Shown here: positions 1 through 5,370 of the stretch, one piece after another
How the letters are laid out: each line of letters opens with the position of its first letter
Numbering within the stretch: the first letter of the stretch is position 1
Assembly (NCBI GenBank): GCA_030614245.1
Contig: JAUWKK010000194.1
Coordinates: forward strand, 1 to 5,856
Length of the DNA: 5,856 nt
Origin: Planctomycetota bacterium
GTDB lineage: Bacteria; Planctomycetota; PUPC01; JABMSA01; JAUWKK01
Direction of reading: 5' to 3'
Made by a program: the position numbers and the translations under genes
Notes under the pieces: generated by a model
Told to the model about the DNA's origin: nothing
Databases searched by the model: none
What the model saw: the letters and a program-made list of their open reading frames with translations, nothing else

Positions 1-82
1 GCAATTCTTCGCCAGCCCTAACATTAAACATATTCTCTCACTCGTGGCGCATAAGATACCCCACGATAGGGAGTCATGCCCT
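1..82. repeat. Direct repeat copy 1 (82 bp, cut or bounded by window start)
   Basis: The first 82 bases match 3113-3194 in the same orientation, with no gaps and 10 differences (about 88% identity). The longest identical core includes ATAAGATACCCCACGATA. The repeat may extend left of the window. The differences fall evenly over the three codon positions in the only frame open through this copy, and the other copy has a stop in that frame, so this looks like a noncoding dispersed repeat. I do not recognise the family. Confidence 0.85.
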
Positions 83-128
83 TCAAGCTGAGCGGCCGGG
101 GGCCTGATATGGATGAGCTTCGAGTACG

Positions 129-155
129 AAAAAAAAGCGGGACATACGCCCCGCT
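129..155 (-). terminator. Intrinsic terminator of the DUF6178-pilZ operon
   Basis: Read on the minus strand, a six-pair stem (AGCGGG/CCCGCT) closes an eight-base loop and runs straight into eight T residues. It starts 33 nt after the pilZ-type stop codon. The T-run is only on the minus-strand side, so it terminates leftward transcription. This sets the downstream end of the operon. Confidence 0.9.
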
Positions 156-188
156 GCATCGGTGACGGGAGTCTGGAACTCGACCGCG

Positions 189-563
189 TTACTCTTTTTC
201 GAGTTTCTTGCTGACGTAATCGAGCATCGCTCCCTGCGCCTGGCTGTCATTCCAGCCGATCCACCAGAACTCGACCCCGATGTCGTATTGCCCCATCGCC
301 TCGTTGGGCTCTACCCAGACGACCCGCGCGAGAGCTACGACTTTGTCGGCCAGTAGGGCAAGATTGACCCGCAATGCGATCATCTCGCCGATGGGCAACG
401 GCTCGCGCGCAGTGAAGCACATACCGCCGCCGCTGATGTTCATCGCCAGAGTGTTGCGGCTTACAGGTTCGTGTTCATCCTCGATCAGCGTGTAGGTGAC
501 CTCGCAGTCGTCGCTCACCCTGGGATACTTCCTGAGATCAATACCGGCTTGTGTGGAACTCAT
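189..563 (-). CDS. PilZ domain protein (c-di-GMP receptor type)
   Basis: This 124-residue protein is essentially one PilZ domain, the family that binds cyclic di-GMP and passes the signal to motility, secretion or exopolysaccharide machinery. Both ligand-binding motifs are visible and intact: RxxxR as RKYPR at residues 11-15, and (D/N)xSxxG as NISGGG at 42-47. The beta-barrel follows (about 48-105, including VVWVEP and YDIGVEFW) and then a short charged C-terminal helix ending KKLEKE. No signal peptide or membrane segment is present, so it should be cytoplasmic. The ATG start is supported by GAGGA (570-574) six bases upstream. It is second in a leftward operon, 95 nt after the DUF6178 gene, and is followed by a strong terminator. 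The family is clear; the process it controls is not shown. Confidence 0.92.
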   Translation of the reverse strand: MSSTQAGIDLRKYPRVSDDCEVTYTLIEDEHEPVSRNTLAMNISGGGMCFTAREPLPIGEMIALRVNLALLADKVVALARVVWVEPNEAMGQYDIGVEFWWIGWNDSQAQGAMLDYVSKKLEKE

Positions 564-658
564 TGGATTTCCTCGCGCAAGATATACAGATAAGGACCAT
601 CACTATTTCGCGGCGATCAGTCCTGCATACGCATTATCGGCAGGCAGGGTCGATGATT

Positions 659-2377
659 TCACTGTTTTGGGTGAGTACCGAGAAAGCTCTGCATTCGGAC
701 GAGTTCGTCCGTAGATGGCGGGCTGTCGGCGCCGGCCAGTTCGTCGCGCATCGCTGCTATCTGCTCGCGCCAGAATCTTCTGGCCGTGGCAGCCGGGCGT
801 TCGGTCCAGCCTGCCTGGCCCAGCAGCACGTCGAGCCAGCCGAGCGCGAGTTCCTCTGCCTCGGCTGTTTCCTCGCGGAAAGCGGCCCACAGCTTGTGCG
901 CTTCTGCCGGAGAGAGCGGGCCCGGCGGGAGTTTGCCGACTATAGCCGAGGCCGCTACGGTGGCGCTGAGCTGGCCGAAGGTTGGAACCGGCGCCATCTC
1001 ATCAGAGGTCGGTGTTGCGGGCCATAAGGGCAGGACGTTTTCGTGCAGGAGGGCGATATCGCCTATCTCCTCGATCGCGCGCTCGATGTAATCGATATCG
1101 GCGGAGGATCGGATCAGGCGCACGAGACCGTGGCGAGCTTCAACTGGGATCATCGGCCTCGAGCGGTGAATCGCCTGCAGGACTTCGGAATGTGGCGGTC
1201 CGAGCCGCAGGACGAGGTCATTCAGATCGAAGGCGCTGAGGTCGCGCCAGAGCTTTCGCCGAAGCTCGCACAGCAGCGTATGGCCGACGCGGAACAGGAA
1301 ATCGAGGTCGAACTCGCCAAAAACCCTTTCGGCGGCGATAGCCTCGATGCCGGAGCTCACGTATTCCAAGCCGAGCCCGGCGTAACTCGCCGCAACATCT
1401 GTCGCCAGTTCGAGTCCGCGCGGCTCAGAAGTGTCGATCCCGTCGGCTACGACTATTTTGTTGGCAAGGTCTACGAGATCCTTTTGGAATTTTGCGGCTG
1501 CGCCCGGCTCCAGAATGCGGCGTTCGATGGCTGTCTCGACAGCTCTATGGAGGAAAGACTTGTCTTCGGGTGCGGCCGGCAGGGTCTCTTCTCCGGGCTG
1601 AGTCGATACGGACAGATCGGCAAGCGGTACCTCCACGTATATCTGCAGGACATCAGCCTCTGAGGGGAAGCCTCGGCGTTCGAGCCGTTCCTCGCGGGCA
1701 GCGTAGACCTCGGCGGCCCGCTCCTGCTCCAGCAGGATTTCTTGCGTTATCCCGCTGAAGAGCTGTTCATCTGCGGCGAACACCTGTGCCAGGAAGGCCG
1801 ACGCGACGGGGTCTTCCACCTGAATGGAGCGTGGGGTCACCGCATAATGTGAACTTGTGCGGACGTCCAGCGGCGCGTCCGGATCCTCGGACTGCTTCAC
1901 CCACGGCTGCAGCATAGCCGCGAGCAACTGGGTGTCGAGGCCCGGAATGATCCGTGAAAGCTCCTCATCCTCCAGTTGCAGGAGGATTTCGAGCCAGTGC
2001 AGGACCTGTTTAGGGACAAGCTGGCCGTCGTGCCAGCATTCGATGTCCAGAATATGCACAACTTGCTCGGACGTGGCGGCTCCAAGCAGGCCGAGCGCGT
2101 CTTCCGGGCCGATCAGCATAATAGTGCGTCGGACTTCCTCAGGCTCGAGCGCCCGGACGAGATCCGTGCAGTCGTCCTTGAGGTAGAACAGCTCCTTGCG
2201 GTCGTCCCCCTCGACGGCCCGTGCCAGTTGGAGCTGGCGGTTGAAATCGATGTCGTTGAAGCGGGCTTCGGCGGCACGAAGGTCGTTCCCAGCGAGGACG
2301 ATCAGCTCGAGAGCATCTTCTTCGAGCTTCTTCAGCTCGCCTGCGGGTCGGCTGTTCTCTTCAGACGGTCCGATCAT
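659..2377 (-). CDS. DUF6178 family protein
   Basis: This is a 572-residue soluble, acidic, mostly helical protein. I assign it to DUF6178, whose function is unknown, from the N-terminal signature: alternating helices with PEDALGLLGAATSEQ (91-105), then DIECWHDG (111-118) and a WLEILLQLEDEE stretch. A C-terminal TFGQL...LPPGPLS segment also fits my memory of the family. No catalytic motif, signal peptide or membrane helix is visible. The frame stays open upstream to an ATG at 2506, but that codon and the next ATG (2458) lie upstream of or inside the promoter at 2442-2469, so I place the start at the ATG at 2375-2377. It has only a weak ribosome-binding site, and a nearby TTG (2378-2380) cannot be excluded. 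Its pairing with a PilZ gene suggests a shared c-di-GMP-linked pathway; that is inference. Confidence 0.75.
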   Translation of the reverse strand: MIGPSEENSRPAGELKKLEEDALELIVLAGNDLRAAEARFNDIDFNRQLQLARAVEGDDRKELFYLKDDCTDLVRALEPEEVRRTIMLIGPEDALGLLGAATSEQVVHILDIECWHDGQLVPKQVLHWLEILLQLEDEELSRIIPGLDTQLLAAMLQPWVKQSEDPDAPLDVRTSSHYAVTPRSIQVEDPVASAFLAQVFAADEQLFSGITQEILLEQERAAEVYAAREERLERRGFPSEADVLQIYVEVPLADLSVSTQPGEETLPAAPEDKSFLHRAVETAIERRILEPGAAAKFQKDLVDLANKIVVADGIDTSEPRGLELATDVAASYAGLGLEYVSSGIEAIAAERVFGEFDLDFLFRVGHTLLCELRRKLWRDLSAFDLNDLVLRLGPPHSEVLQAIHRSRPMIPVEARHGLVRLIRSSADIDYIERAIEEIGDIALLHENVLPLWPATPTSDEMAPVPTFGQLSATVAASAIVGKLPPGPLSPAEAHKLWAAFREETAEAEELALGWLDVLLGQAGWTERPAATARRFWREQIAAMRDELAGADSPPSTDELVRMQSFLGTHPKQ

Positions 2378-2441
2378 CAAACACCGCTGCGGTCCAATGG
2401 CACGGCAGGCACTTCGTCGTCGGGAGCTTACACCCCAGACA

Positions 2442-2469
2442 AGTATATGTCCGGTCATTCGGTTGTCAA
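2442..2469 (-). promoter_or_regulatory. Sigma70-type promoter for the DUF6178-pilZ operon
   Basis: On the minus strand, an exact TTGACA (2469-2464) is separated by 16 nt from TATACT (2447-2442), which matches the -10 consensus TATAAT at five of six positions. Transcription should begin near 2435, giving a leader of about 58 nt before the chosen start codon. The position rules out the two more upstream ATG codons for transcripts from this promoter. Confidence 0.75.
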
Positions 2470-2508
2470 GGGAGTACTTCGGGTGTACGACAGAGATGAC
2501 ATGCAAAC

Positions 2509-2541
2509 GAACCGGCTGGTAATTTTTATACCAACCGGTTC
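2509..2541 (-). repeat. 13-bp inverted repeat with A-rich loop upstream of the DUF6178 promoter
   Basis: The arms are GAACCGGCTGGTA (2509-2521) and TACCAACCGGTTC (2529-2541), with a seven-base loop. They pair at 12 of 13 positions. The odd position is C/A when read as plus-strand RNA but a G-U pair as minus-strand RNA, so the fold is favoured for leftward transcripts. No T-run follows in either direction, so it is not a classical terminator. It lies 40 nt upstream of the -35 box and could be an operator. A perfect 10-nt palindrome (CGCTATAGCG, 2541-2550) abuts it. Confidence 0.7.
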
Positions 2542-2553
2542 GCTATAGCGGGG

Positions 2554-2610
2554 CGGAAGCATCCCCGGTGTGGTGCGTTGCTCTGAGGTGTGAGTTCGGG
2601 GATGCTTCCG
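2554..2610. repeat. Perfect 14-bp inverted repeat
   Basis: CGGAAGCATCCCCG (2554-2567) is the exact reverse complement of 2597-2610, with 29 nt between. A perfect 14-bp stem of mixed composition is unlikely by chance. It sits in the middle of the candidate leftward RNA and could form on either strand. No T-tract follows, so a terminator role is not supported. Confidence 0.85.
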
Positions 2611-2660
2611 TGGTGGCCTATATCTTGCTGCTTTGTTCTTCCTTTCTTCATAGGAAGGAG

Positions 2661-2709
2661 GGGGAGCCGAATCTTAGTTGTGCGGGATTCAACAGAACTT
2701 CGACTCCCC
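2661..2709 (-). repeat. 11-bp stem-loop at the 5' end of the candidate RNA
   Basis: On the minus strand GGGGAGTCGAA (2709-2699) pairs with TTCGGCTCCCC (2671-2661), ten Watson-Crick pairs plus one G-U. Inside, GTTG (2693-2690) can pair with CAAC (2680-2677). It begins about 6 nt after the predicted transcription start. Confidence 0.65.
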
Positions 2710-2721
2710 TACTCTCAGGAC

Positions 2722-2750
2722 AGTATACAGCCCCCGACAAGGCGTGTCAA
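2722..2750 (-). promoter_or_regulatory. Strong sigma70-type promoter, leftward
   Basis: On the minus strand, an exact TTGACA (2750-2745) is followed after the optimal 17 nt by TATACT (2727-2722). Initiation should fall at 2715-2716. No protein gene starts just downstream; the first product would be the hairpin-rich stretch 2509-2716. It is the better of the two leftward promoters by spacing. Confidence 0.75.
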
Positions 2751-2751
2751 G

Positions 2752-2789
2752 GAAAAAATCTCCTTTTTTTCAAAAAAAATAAAAAAAAC
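2752..2789 (-). promoter_or_regulatory. A/T-tract upstream (UP-like) element
   Basis: Immediately behind the -35 box, 38 nt of phased A and T runs (six to eight bases each) interrupt an otherwise GC-rich region. Such tracts at this position resemble the UP elements that bind the RNA polymerase alpha C-terminal domain at strong promoters. The function is inferred from position and composition only. Confidence 0.5.
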
Positions 2790-2889
2790 TTCACCACGCC
2801 CGGCGCCGCAGGAGACGCCGCCAGACGTTTTGCCGCAGCAGCCGCCCGTTCGCGACCGAGAGCTCCCCCCTCCATCGCGGCAACGGGGG

Positions 2890-2913
2890 GCGGGAGGCCT
2901 CAAGGCCTCCCGC
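2890..2913. repeat. 11-bp perfect GC-rich hairpin
   Basis: GCGGGAGGCCT (2890-2900) is the exact reverse complement of 2903-2913, with two bases between (in practice a TCAA tetraloop on ten pairs). No T-run follows. It is the first unit of a palindrome cluster and resembles REP-like dispersed palindromes. Confidence 0.85.
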
Positions 2914-2942
2914 CTACCCAATCACGGCAGATGTCCCTTTCC

Positions 2943-3050
2943 TTCGCCCCTTCAGGGCTGGGATTTCACTCGTCAACCTTACCCACGGCGCTGCCGTGGG
3001 CTGTCTTATTTCGCCCCTTCGGGGCTGCAATCGGCCGCTGCTCCGCAGCG
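2943..3050. repeat. REP-like composite palindromic element
   Basis: Four short hairpins lie in a row: GCCC/GGGC (2946-2949 with 2955-2958), CCCACGGC/GCCGTGGG (2982-2989 with 2993-3000), GCCCC/GGGGC (3013-3017 with 3021-3025) and CGCTGC/GCAGCG (3036-3041 with 3045-3050). The first and third are copies of one 18-nt unit (2943-2960 and 3010-3027, 17 of 18 identical). I recall similar GCCC...GGGC plus CCCACGGC-type composites as dispersed repeats in several environmental bacterial genomes, unverified here. Confidence 0.7.
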
Positions 3051-3086
3051 AAGAGACGAGGCCCCTCCCAGGCGTACCGAAAGCTG

Positions 3087-3104
3087 AGGCGCACATTCGC
3101 GCCT
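3087..3104. repeat. 6-bp inverted repeat next to the 82-bp repeat
   Basis: AGGCGC (3087-3092) and GCGCCT (3099-3104) form a perfect stem around a six-base loop. It ends 8 nt before the 82-bp repeat copy 2 and may be its left border; the equivalent part of copy 1 would lie outside the window. Confidence 0.5.
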
Positions 3105-3112
3105 GACCGCCG

Positions 3113-3194
3113 GCAATTCTTCGCCAGCCCGAGCATTTAACACATCCTCACATTCGCGGCACATAAGATACCCCACGATATGGAGTCATGCCCT
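3113..3194. repeat. Direct repeat copy 2 (82 bp)
   Basis: This copy aligns without gaps to bases 1-82 (72 of 82 identical). Together the copies bracket about 3.0 kb containing the DUF6178-pilZ operon and the candidate RNA. The similarity ends sharply at 3194. In the frame that is open in the other copy it has a stop codon (TAA, 3138-3140), arguing against coding use. Confidence 0.85.
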
Positions 3195-3320
3195 GCCACA
3201 TGGGCGACTGCCATTTTCTTCCGGCGGCTTTTGCACCGCGGCCGAGATATCCTTAAAGAATCCGTTCGATTATGACGATATACACGCGGAGCGAATTGCG
3301 CTCTCATCCTGTCCCGTCCG

Positions 3321-3337
3321 TGCTGCCGCAGGCAGCA
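3321..3337 (+). repeat. 7-bp hairpin in the leader of the HEAT-repeat gene
   Basis: TGCTGCC (3321-3327) and GGCAGCA (3331-3337) pair perfectly around a GCA loop, 28 nt before the GTG start. No T-run follows. It could influence translation of the downstream gene or be another small dispersed palindrome. Confidence 0.5.
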
Positions 3338-3352
3338 TCCCACGCCATGAGC

Positions 3353-3357
3353 AGGGA
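3353..3357 (+). promoter_or_regulatory. Ribosome binding site for the GTG-started HEAT-repeat gene
   Basis: AGGGA lies 8 nt before GTG at 3366. It supports this start over an in-frame ATG at 3438, which would remove the first 24 residues. Confidence 0.5.
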
Positions 3358-3365
3358 ACACCGCG

Positions 3366-4208
3366 GTGTTGTTAAAGGGCTTCCTTCGTCAGATTCTCAG
3401 CCTCGGTGCGGCATCGAAGGGCAGGCTCCAACTGGCAATGAGCCTCCTGCAATCGAGCAATTCACCCGCCGACATCCGGCGGCATCTTCCCGAGCTGCTG
3501 AGCTCGGGTAACTGGCAGGTGCGCAACGCGGCCATCAAGCTGGTCGCGAAGATACGAGACGAAGACCGCTTCGATCTGCTGATCGAGAAGCTGCTGGACC
3601 GCAACGAAGCCGGGATCGTCCGCCGCAACGCCGCCGAACTGCTCCATAAGTGGGGGAGATACACTCCCGAGGTCGAGCGCGCTCTCTGTCAGGCCCTGTC
3701 CGACGGCTACTGGGAGGTCCGTGCGGAGGCGGCGCGTTCACTCGCCTCGCTGGCGGAGCCGGGCCGAGCTATCGAGCGGAAGCTCGTCAAGCGGCTGCAC
3801 GATCCGGACGGTAATGGGCGCGGCGACGCGCTCCGAACCGTCCGCGAACGGAATTTCGAGGTGCGGGCCGGCCTGGCCGAGGCCCTCGGAGCACTGGGCA
3901 CGACCGAAGATGCCTTCGCCGCCATCAAGACGCTCGCCGCCGACGCACAGTGGCTGGTGCGCTACCAGGCGGCCATCGCCCTGGCGCATTTCGCGTCCAG
4001 GCTGCCCGATTTCTTCGACAGGGCGCGGGAGGCACTGCAAGATGTCGATCACCTCTCCAGCGGGGCGCTGCCGATATTCGTCTTCTCGCAGCGGATCGGG
4101 CGGCTGCTCGATGACATGGGGCGTGGCACCCTTGACCCTGCCGTCCTGAAGCATCGCTACATCCACCTGAAGCACGGCTGGCATCGGATTGATGAGGTGC
4201 GATGGTGA
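3366..4208 (+). CDS. HEAT-repeat (PBS lyase HEAT-like) protein
   Basis: This is a 280-residue soluble protein built from about five HEAT-type helical repeats, a scaffold for protein-protein contacts. The repeats are marked by the recurring W/F-x-V-R turn and an alanine-rich second helix: NWQVRNAAIKLV (49-60), IVRRNAAELL (84-93), YWEVRAEAARSLASL (115-129), NFEVRAGLAEALGALG (163-178) and WLVRYQAAIALAHF (196-209). Residues 210-280 are not obviously HEAT and end in a basic, histidine-containing tail. I see no signal peptide, membrane helix or lyase catalytic site; the 'lyase' name is a domain label only. The start is a GTG with AGGGA 8 nt upstream. The next gene (MraY-like) begins 27 nt downstream in the same frame, so the two are probably co-transcribed. 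A scaffold role in envelope synthesis is inference; its partner is unknown. Confidence 0.85.
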   Translation: MLLKGFLRQILSLGAASKGRLQLAMSLLQSSNSPADIRRHLPELLSSGNWQVRNAAIKLVAKIRDEDRFDLLIEKLLDRNEAGIVRRNAAELLHKWGRYTPEVERALCQALSDGYWEVRAEAARSLASLAEPGRAIERKLVKRLHDPDGNGRGDALRTVRERNFEVRAGLAEALGALGTTEDAFAAIKTLAADAQWLVRYQAAIALAHFASRLPDFFDRAREALQDVDHLSSGALPIFVFSQRIGRLLDDMGRGTLDPAVLKHRYIHLKHGWHRIDEVRW

Positions 4209-4223
4209 AAGCAGCCTCCTGTT

Positions 4224-4228
4224 GAGGA
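4224..4228 (+). promoter_or_regulatory. Ribosome binding site deciding a TTG start for the MraY-like gene
   Basis: GAGGA lies 7 nt before a TTG at 4236-4238. No in-frame ATG or GTG occurs between the upstream stop (4206-4208) and this point. The next in-frame ATG (4302) would cut into the region before the first membrane helix and has no comparable site. Confidence 0.65.
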
Positions 4229-4235
4229 AGGCCCG

Positions 4236-5360
4236 TTGGTTCCATTATTGTGGGAAATTCTGCTTGGAGTCGATTCGGCGCCTGGGCTGAGCGCGCGTTC
4301 GATGTGGGCGGCCGGTACGGCGTTCGCCCTCGTCCTGCTGCTGGCGCCCCGTTTCAAGAAACGAGTCCGCCGCTGGGGCCTGGTCGACAAGCCGAAGCCG
4401 CACGGCGGGCTGAACGTGCTCACCAAGGCCGGAGTGCCGTTGATGGGCGGCGCTCTGATACTGTTCAGCGTTGCCGCCGCCGCCTTTGTCTGGTGCCGCG
4501 TGACCAGCAGTTACGTGCTGATTGCCACGGGCGCAGGTGTTTATTTCGCCGTGGTCGGTGCGTTCGACGATATCGTCAAGGCCCGCGGCGGCCACAGCGA
4601 CGCCGGGCTCTCGCGCGGCACCAAGTACGTCGCGCAGATCGTATTCGGCCTGGCCCTCGGACTGCTCCTGTTCCTGCCGCAGACGAGTCCCATCAGGGAG
4701 CGCGTCGTTGCCGGATCGCTCTATCTGCCTTTCTCCCGAACGGGCCTTTGCCTGGGGCTGGGGATCGTTCCGTTCGTCATCTTCTTCATAGTCTTTGCGT
4801 CGAATGCGGTCAATCTGACCGACGGAATGGACGGCCTGGCGATCGTGCCGGTGATCTTCGTGGCGATCGTCCTGGGGCTGTTTGCGTACCTGTCGAGCAA
4901 CGTCAACTACTCCGAGTATCTGCATCTCAACAGCTACGTTGCGCCCGACGGGATACTGAAGTACCACACGCTGCGCGGCGCGGGCGAGCTGACGGTGCTG
5001 TGCGCGGCTGTAGTCGGGAGCGGGACAGCGTTCCTGTGGCACAATGCCCATCCGGCCAGCATCTTCATGGGCGATACCGGCTCGCTCGCTCTTGGCGGGA
5101 TGCTCGGTGCGATAGCCGTGCTGCTCCGTCAGGAGGCGATCTTCTTTATCGCGGGCGGGCTGCTTGTGGCCGAGCTTGGCTCGAGCTTCATCCAGGATTA
5201 CATCGGCCTGAGGCTGCTGGGCCGGCGTATACTGCCGAGGGCTCCGTTACACCTGACGCTCCTGCACCACGGCACGGGCGAGGGGAAGGTTACCGTACGT
5301 CTGTGGATAGTAGCCGCAATGTGCGCCCTGGCAGCCCTGGCGACGTTGAGGCTGCGATAA
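4236..5360 (+). CDS. mraY: Phospho-MurNAc-pentapeptide translocase-like glycosyltransferase (MraY family)
   Basis: MraY moves phospho-MurNAc-pentapeptide from UDP to undecaprenyl phosphate, making lipid I at the inner membrane for peptidoglycan synthesis. The 374-residue product is close to the usual 360 or so, with about ten hydrophobic helices. Family landmarks appear in order: KAGVPLMGG (64-72), the aspartate pair in GAFDDIVK (108-115), LSRGTK (125-130), NAVNLTDGMDGLA (190-202), NAHPASIFMGDTGSLALGG (270-288, catalytic-type Asp280) and the C-terminal block ending VRLWIV. Oddly, the usual PxHHHxE segment reads PLHLTLLHHG (337-346): only the first histidine aligns and the glutamate is lost, although the following G, E349, V352, R355 and W357 are kept. 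It sits outside a division/cell-wall cluster, so it could be a second copy or a paralogue using another polyprenyl-linked sugar. The start is TTG, 27 nt after the HEAT-repeat gene. Confidence 0.82.
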   Translation: MVPLLWEILLGVDSAPGLSARSMWAAGTAFALVLLLAPRFKKRVRRWGLVDKPKPHGGLNVLTKAGVPLMGGALILFSVAAAAFVWCRVTSSYVLIATGAGVYFAVVGAFDDIVKARGGHSDAGLSRGTKYVAQIVFGLALGLLLFLPQTSPIRERVVAGSLYLPFSRTGLCLGLGIVPFVIFFIVFASNAVNLTDGMDGLAIVPVIFVAIVLGLFAYLSSNVNYSEYLHLNSYVAPDGILKYHTLRGAGELTVLCAAVVGSGTAFLWHNAHPASIFMGDTGSLALGGMLGAIAVLLRQEAIFFIAGGLLVAELGSSFIQDYIGLRLLGRRILPRAPLHLTLLHHGTGEGKVTVRLWIVAAMCALAALATLRLR

Positions 5361-5370
5361 TAGAGGATGA

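Larger units (their letters stand above)
2509..2716 (-). ncRNA. Candidate structured RNA or long 5' leader (unrecognised)
   Basis: Leftward transcription from the promoter at 2722-2750 would give, in order: an 11-bp stem with one G-U pair (2699-2709 with 2661-2671) enclosing a small GUUG/CAAC stem; a 6-bp hairpin (2652-2657 with 2638-2643); a perfect 14-bp stem (2597-2610 with 2554-2567) with a 29-nt loop; and the 13-bp hairpin at 2509-2541. In both stems that carry an imperfect pair, that pair is G-U on the minus strand and C-A on the plus strand, which supports minus-strand RNA. It does not look like 6S, tmRNA, RNase P or SRP RNA to me. No terminator ends it, so it may read into the DUF6178 gene as a leader. 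The 3' end given is only the last hairpin. Confidence 0.4.
2378..3365. other. 988-nt intergenic region without a convincing protein gene
   Basis: Between the divergent DUF6178 and HEAT-repeat genes I find no open frame with a protein-like composition, although long GC-driven frames exist on the plus strand. From left to right the stretch holds the DUF6178 promoter, several hairpins with a second leftward promoter behind them, a run of A/T tracts (2752-2789), a featureless GC-rich piece (about 2790-2885), a cluster of GC palindromes (2890-3104), one copy of the 82-bp repeat, and a 171-nt leader (3195-3365) with one 7-bp hairpin. I saw no clear promoter for the rightward genes. Confidence 0.7.

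Noticed and set aside
575..640. Separate promoter for the PilZ gene (TATATC near its start) and a half-copy of the GGCAGGCAGG palindrome in the gap
   Set aside because: No convincing -35 box lies at the right distance, and the palindrome half lacks a matching partner arm; both are too weak to annotate.
1043..1663. Plus-strand open frame of 206 codons opposite the DUF6178 gene (also 1976-2548)
   Set aside because: These are antisense to a gene with clear family motifs, have no supporting start signals, and their products look like mirror translations.
2554..2610. 14-bp stem as an intrinsic terminator
   Set aside because: The loop is 29 nt and no T-tract follows on either strand.
2526..2651. 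Small minus-strand frame of 41 codons beginning ATG AAG AAA, inside the candidate RNA
   Set aside because: The start has a pyrimidine-rich upstream sequence instead of a ribosome-binding site, and the frame runs through the perfect 14-bp and 13-bp stems. The product resembles no protein I know. Kept only as a remote possibility for a leader peptide.
2568..3140. Long plus-strand open frame of 190 codons across the intergenic region
   Set aside because: It runs through poly-A tracts and the palindrome cluster, its composition is biased to arginine, serine and proline, and it has no ribosome-binding site. It is a GC-driven open frame.
3113..3194. Possible coding use of the 82-bp repeat
   Set aside because: The two copies differ evenly at all three codon positions and one has an internal stop in the shared frame, so there is no sign of selection on a protein.
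4245..5051. Minus-strand open frame of 268 codons opposite the MraY-like gene
   Set aside because: The product is rich in R, Q, D, E and A without hydrophobic core patterns, as expected for the complement of a GC-rich membrane protein gene.
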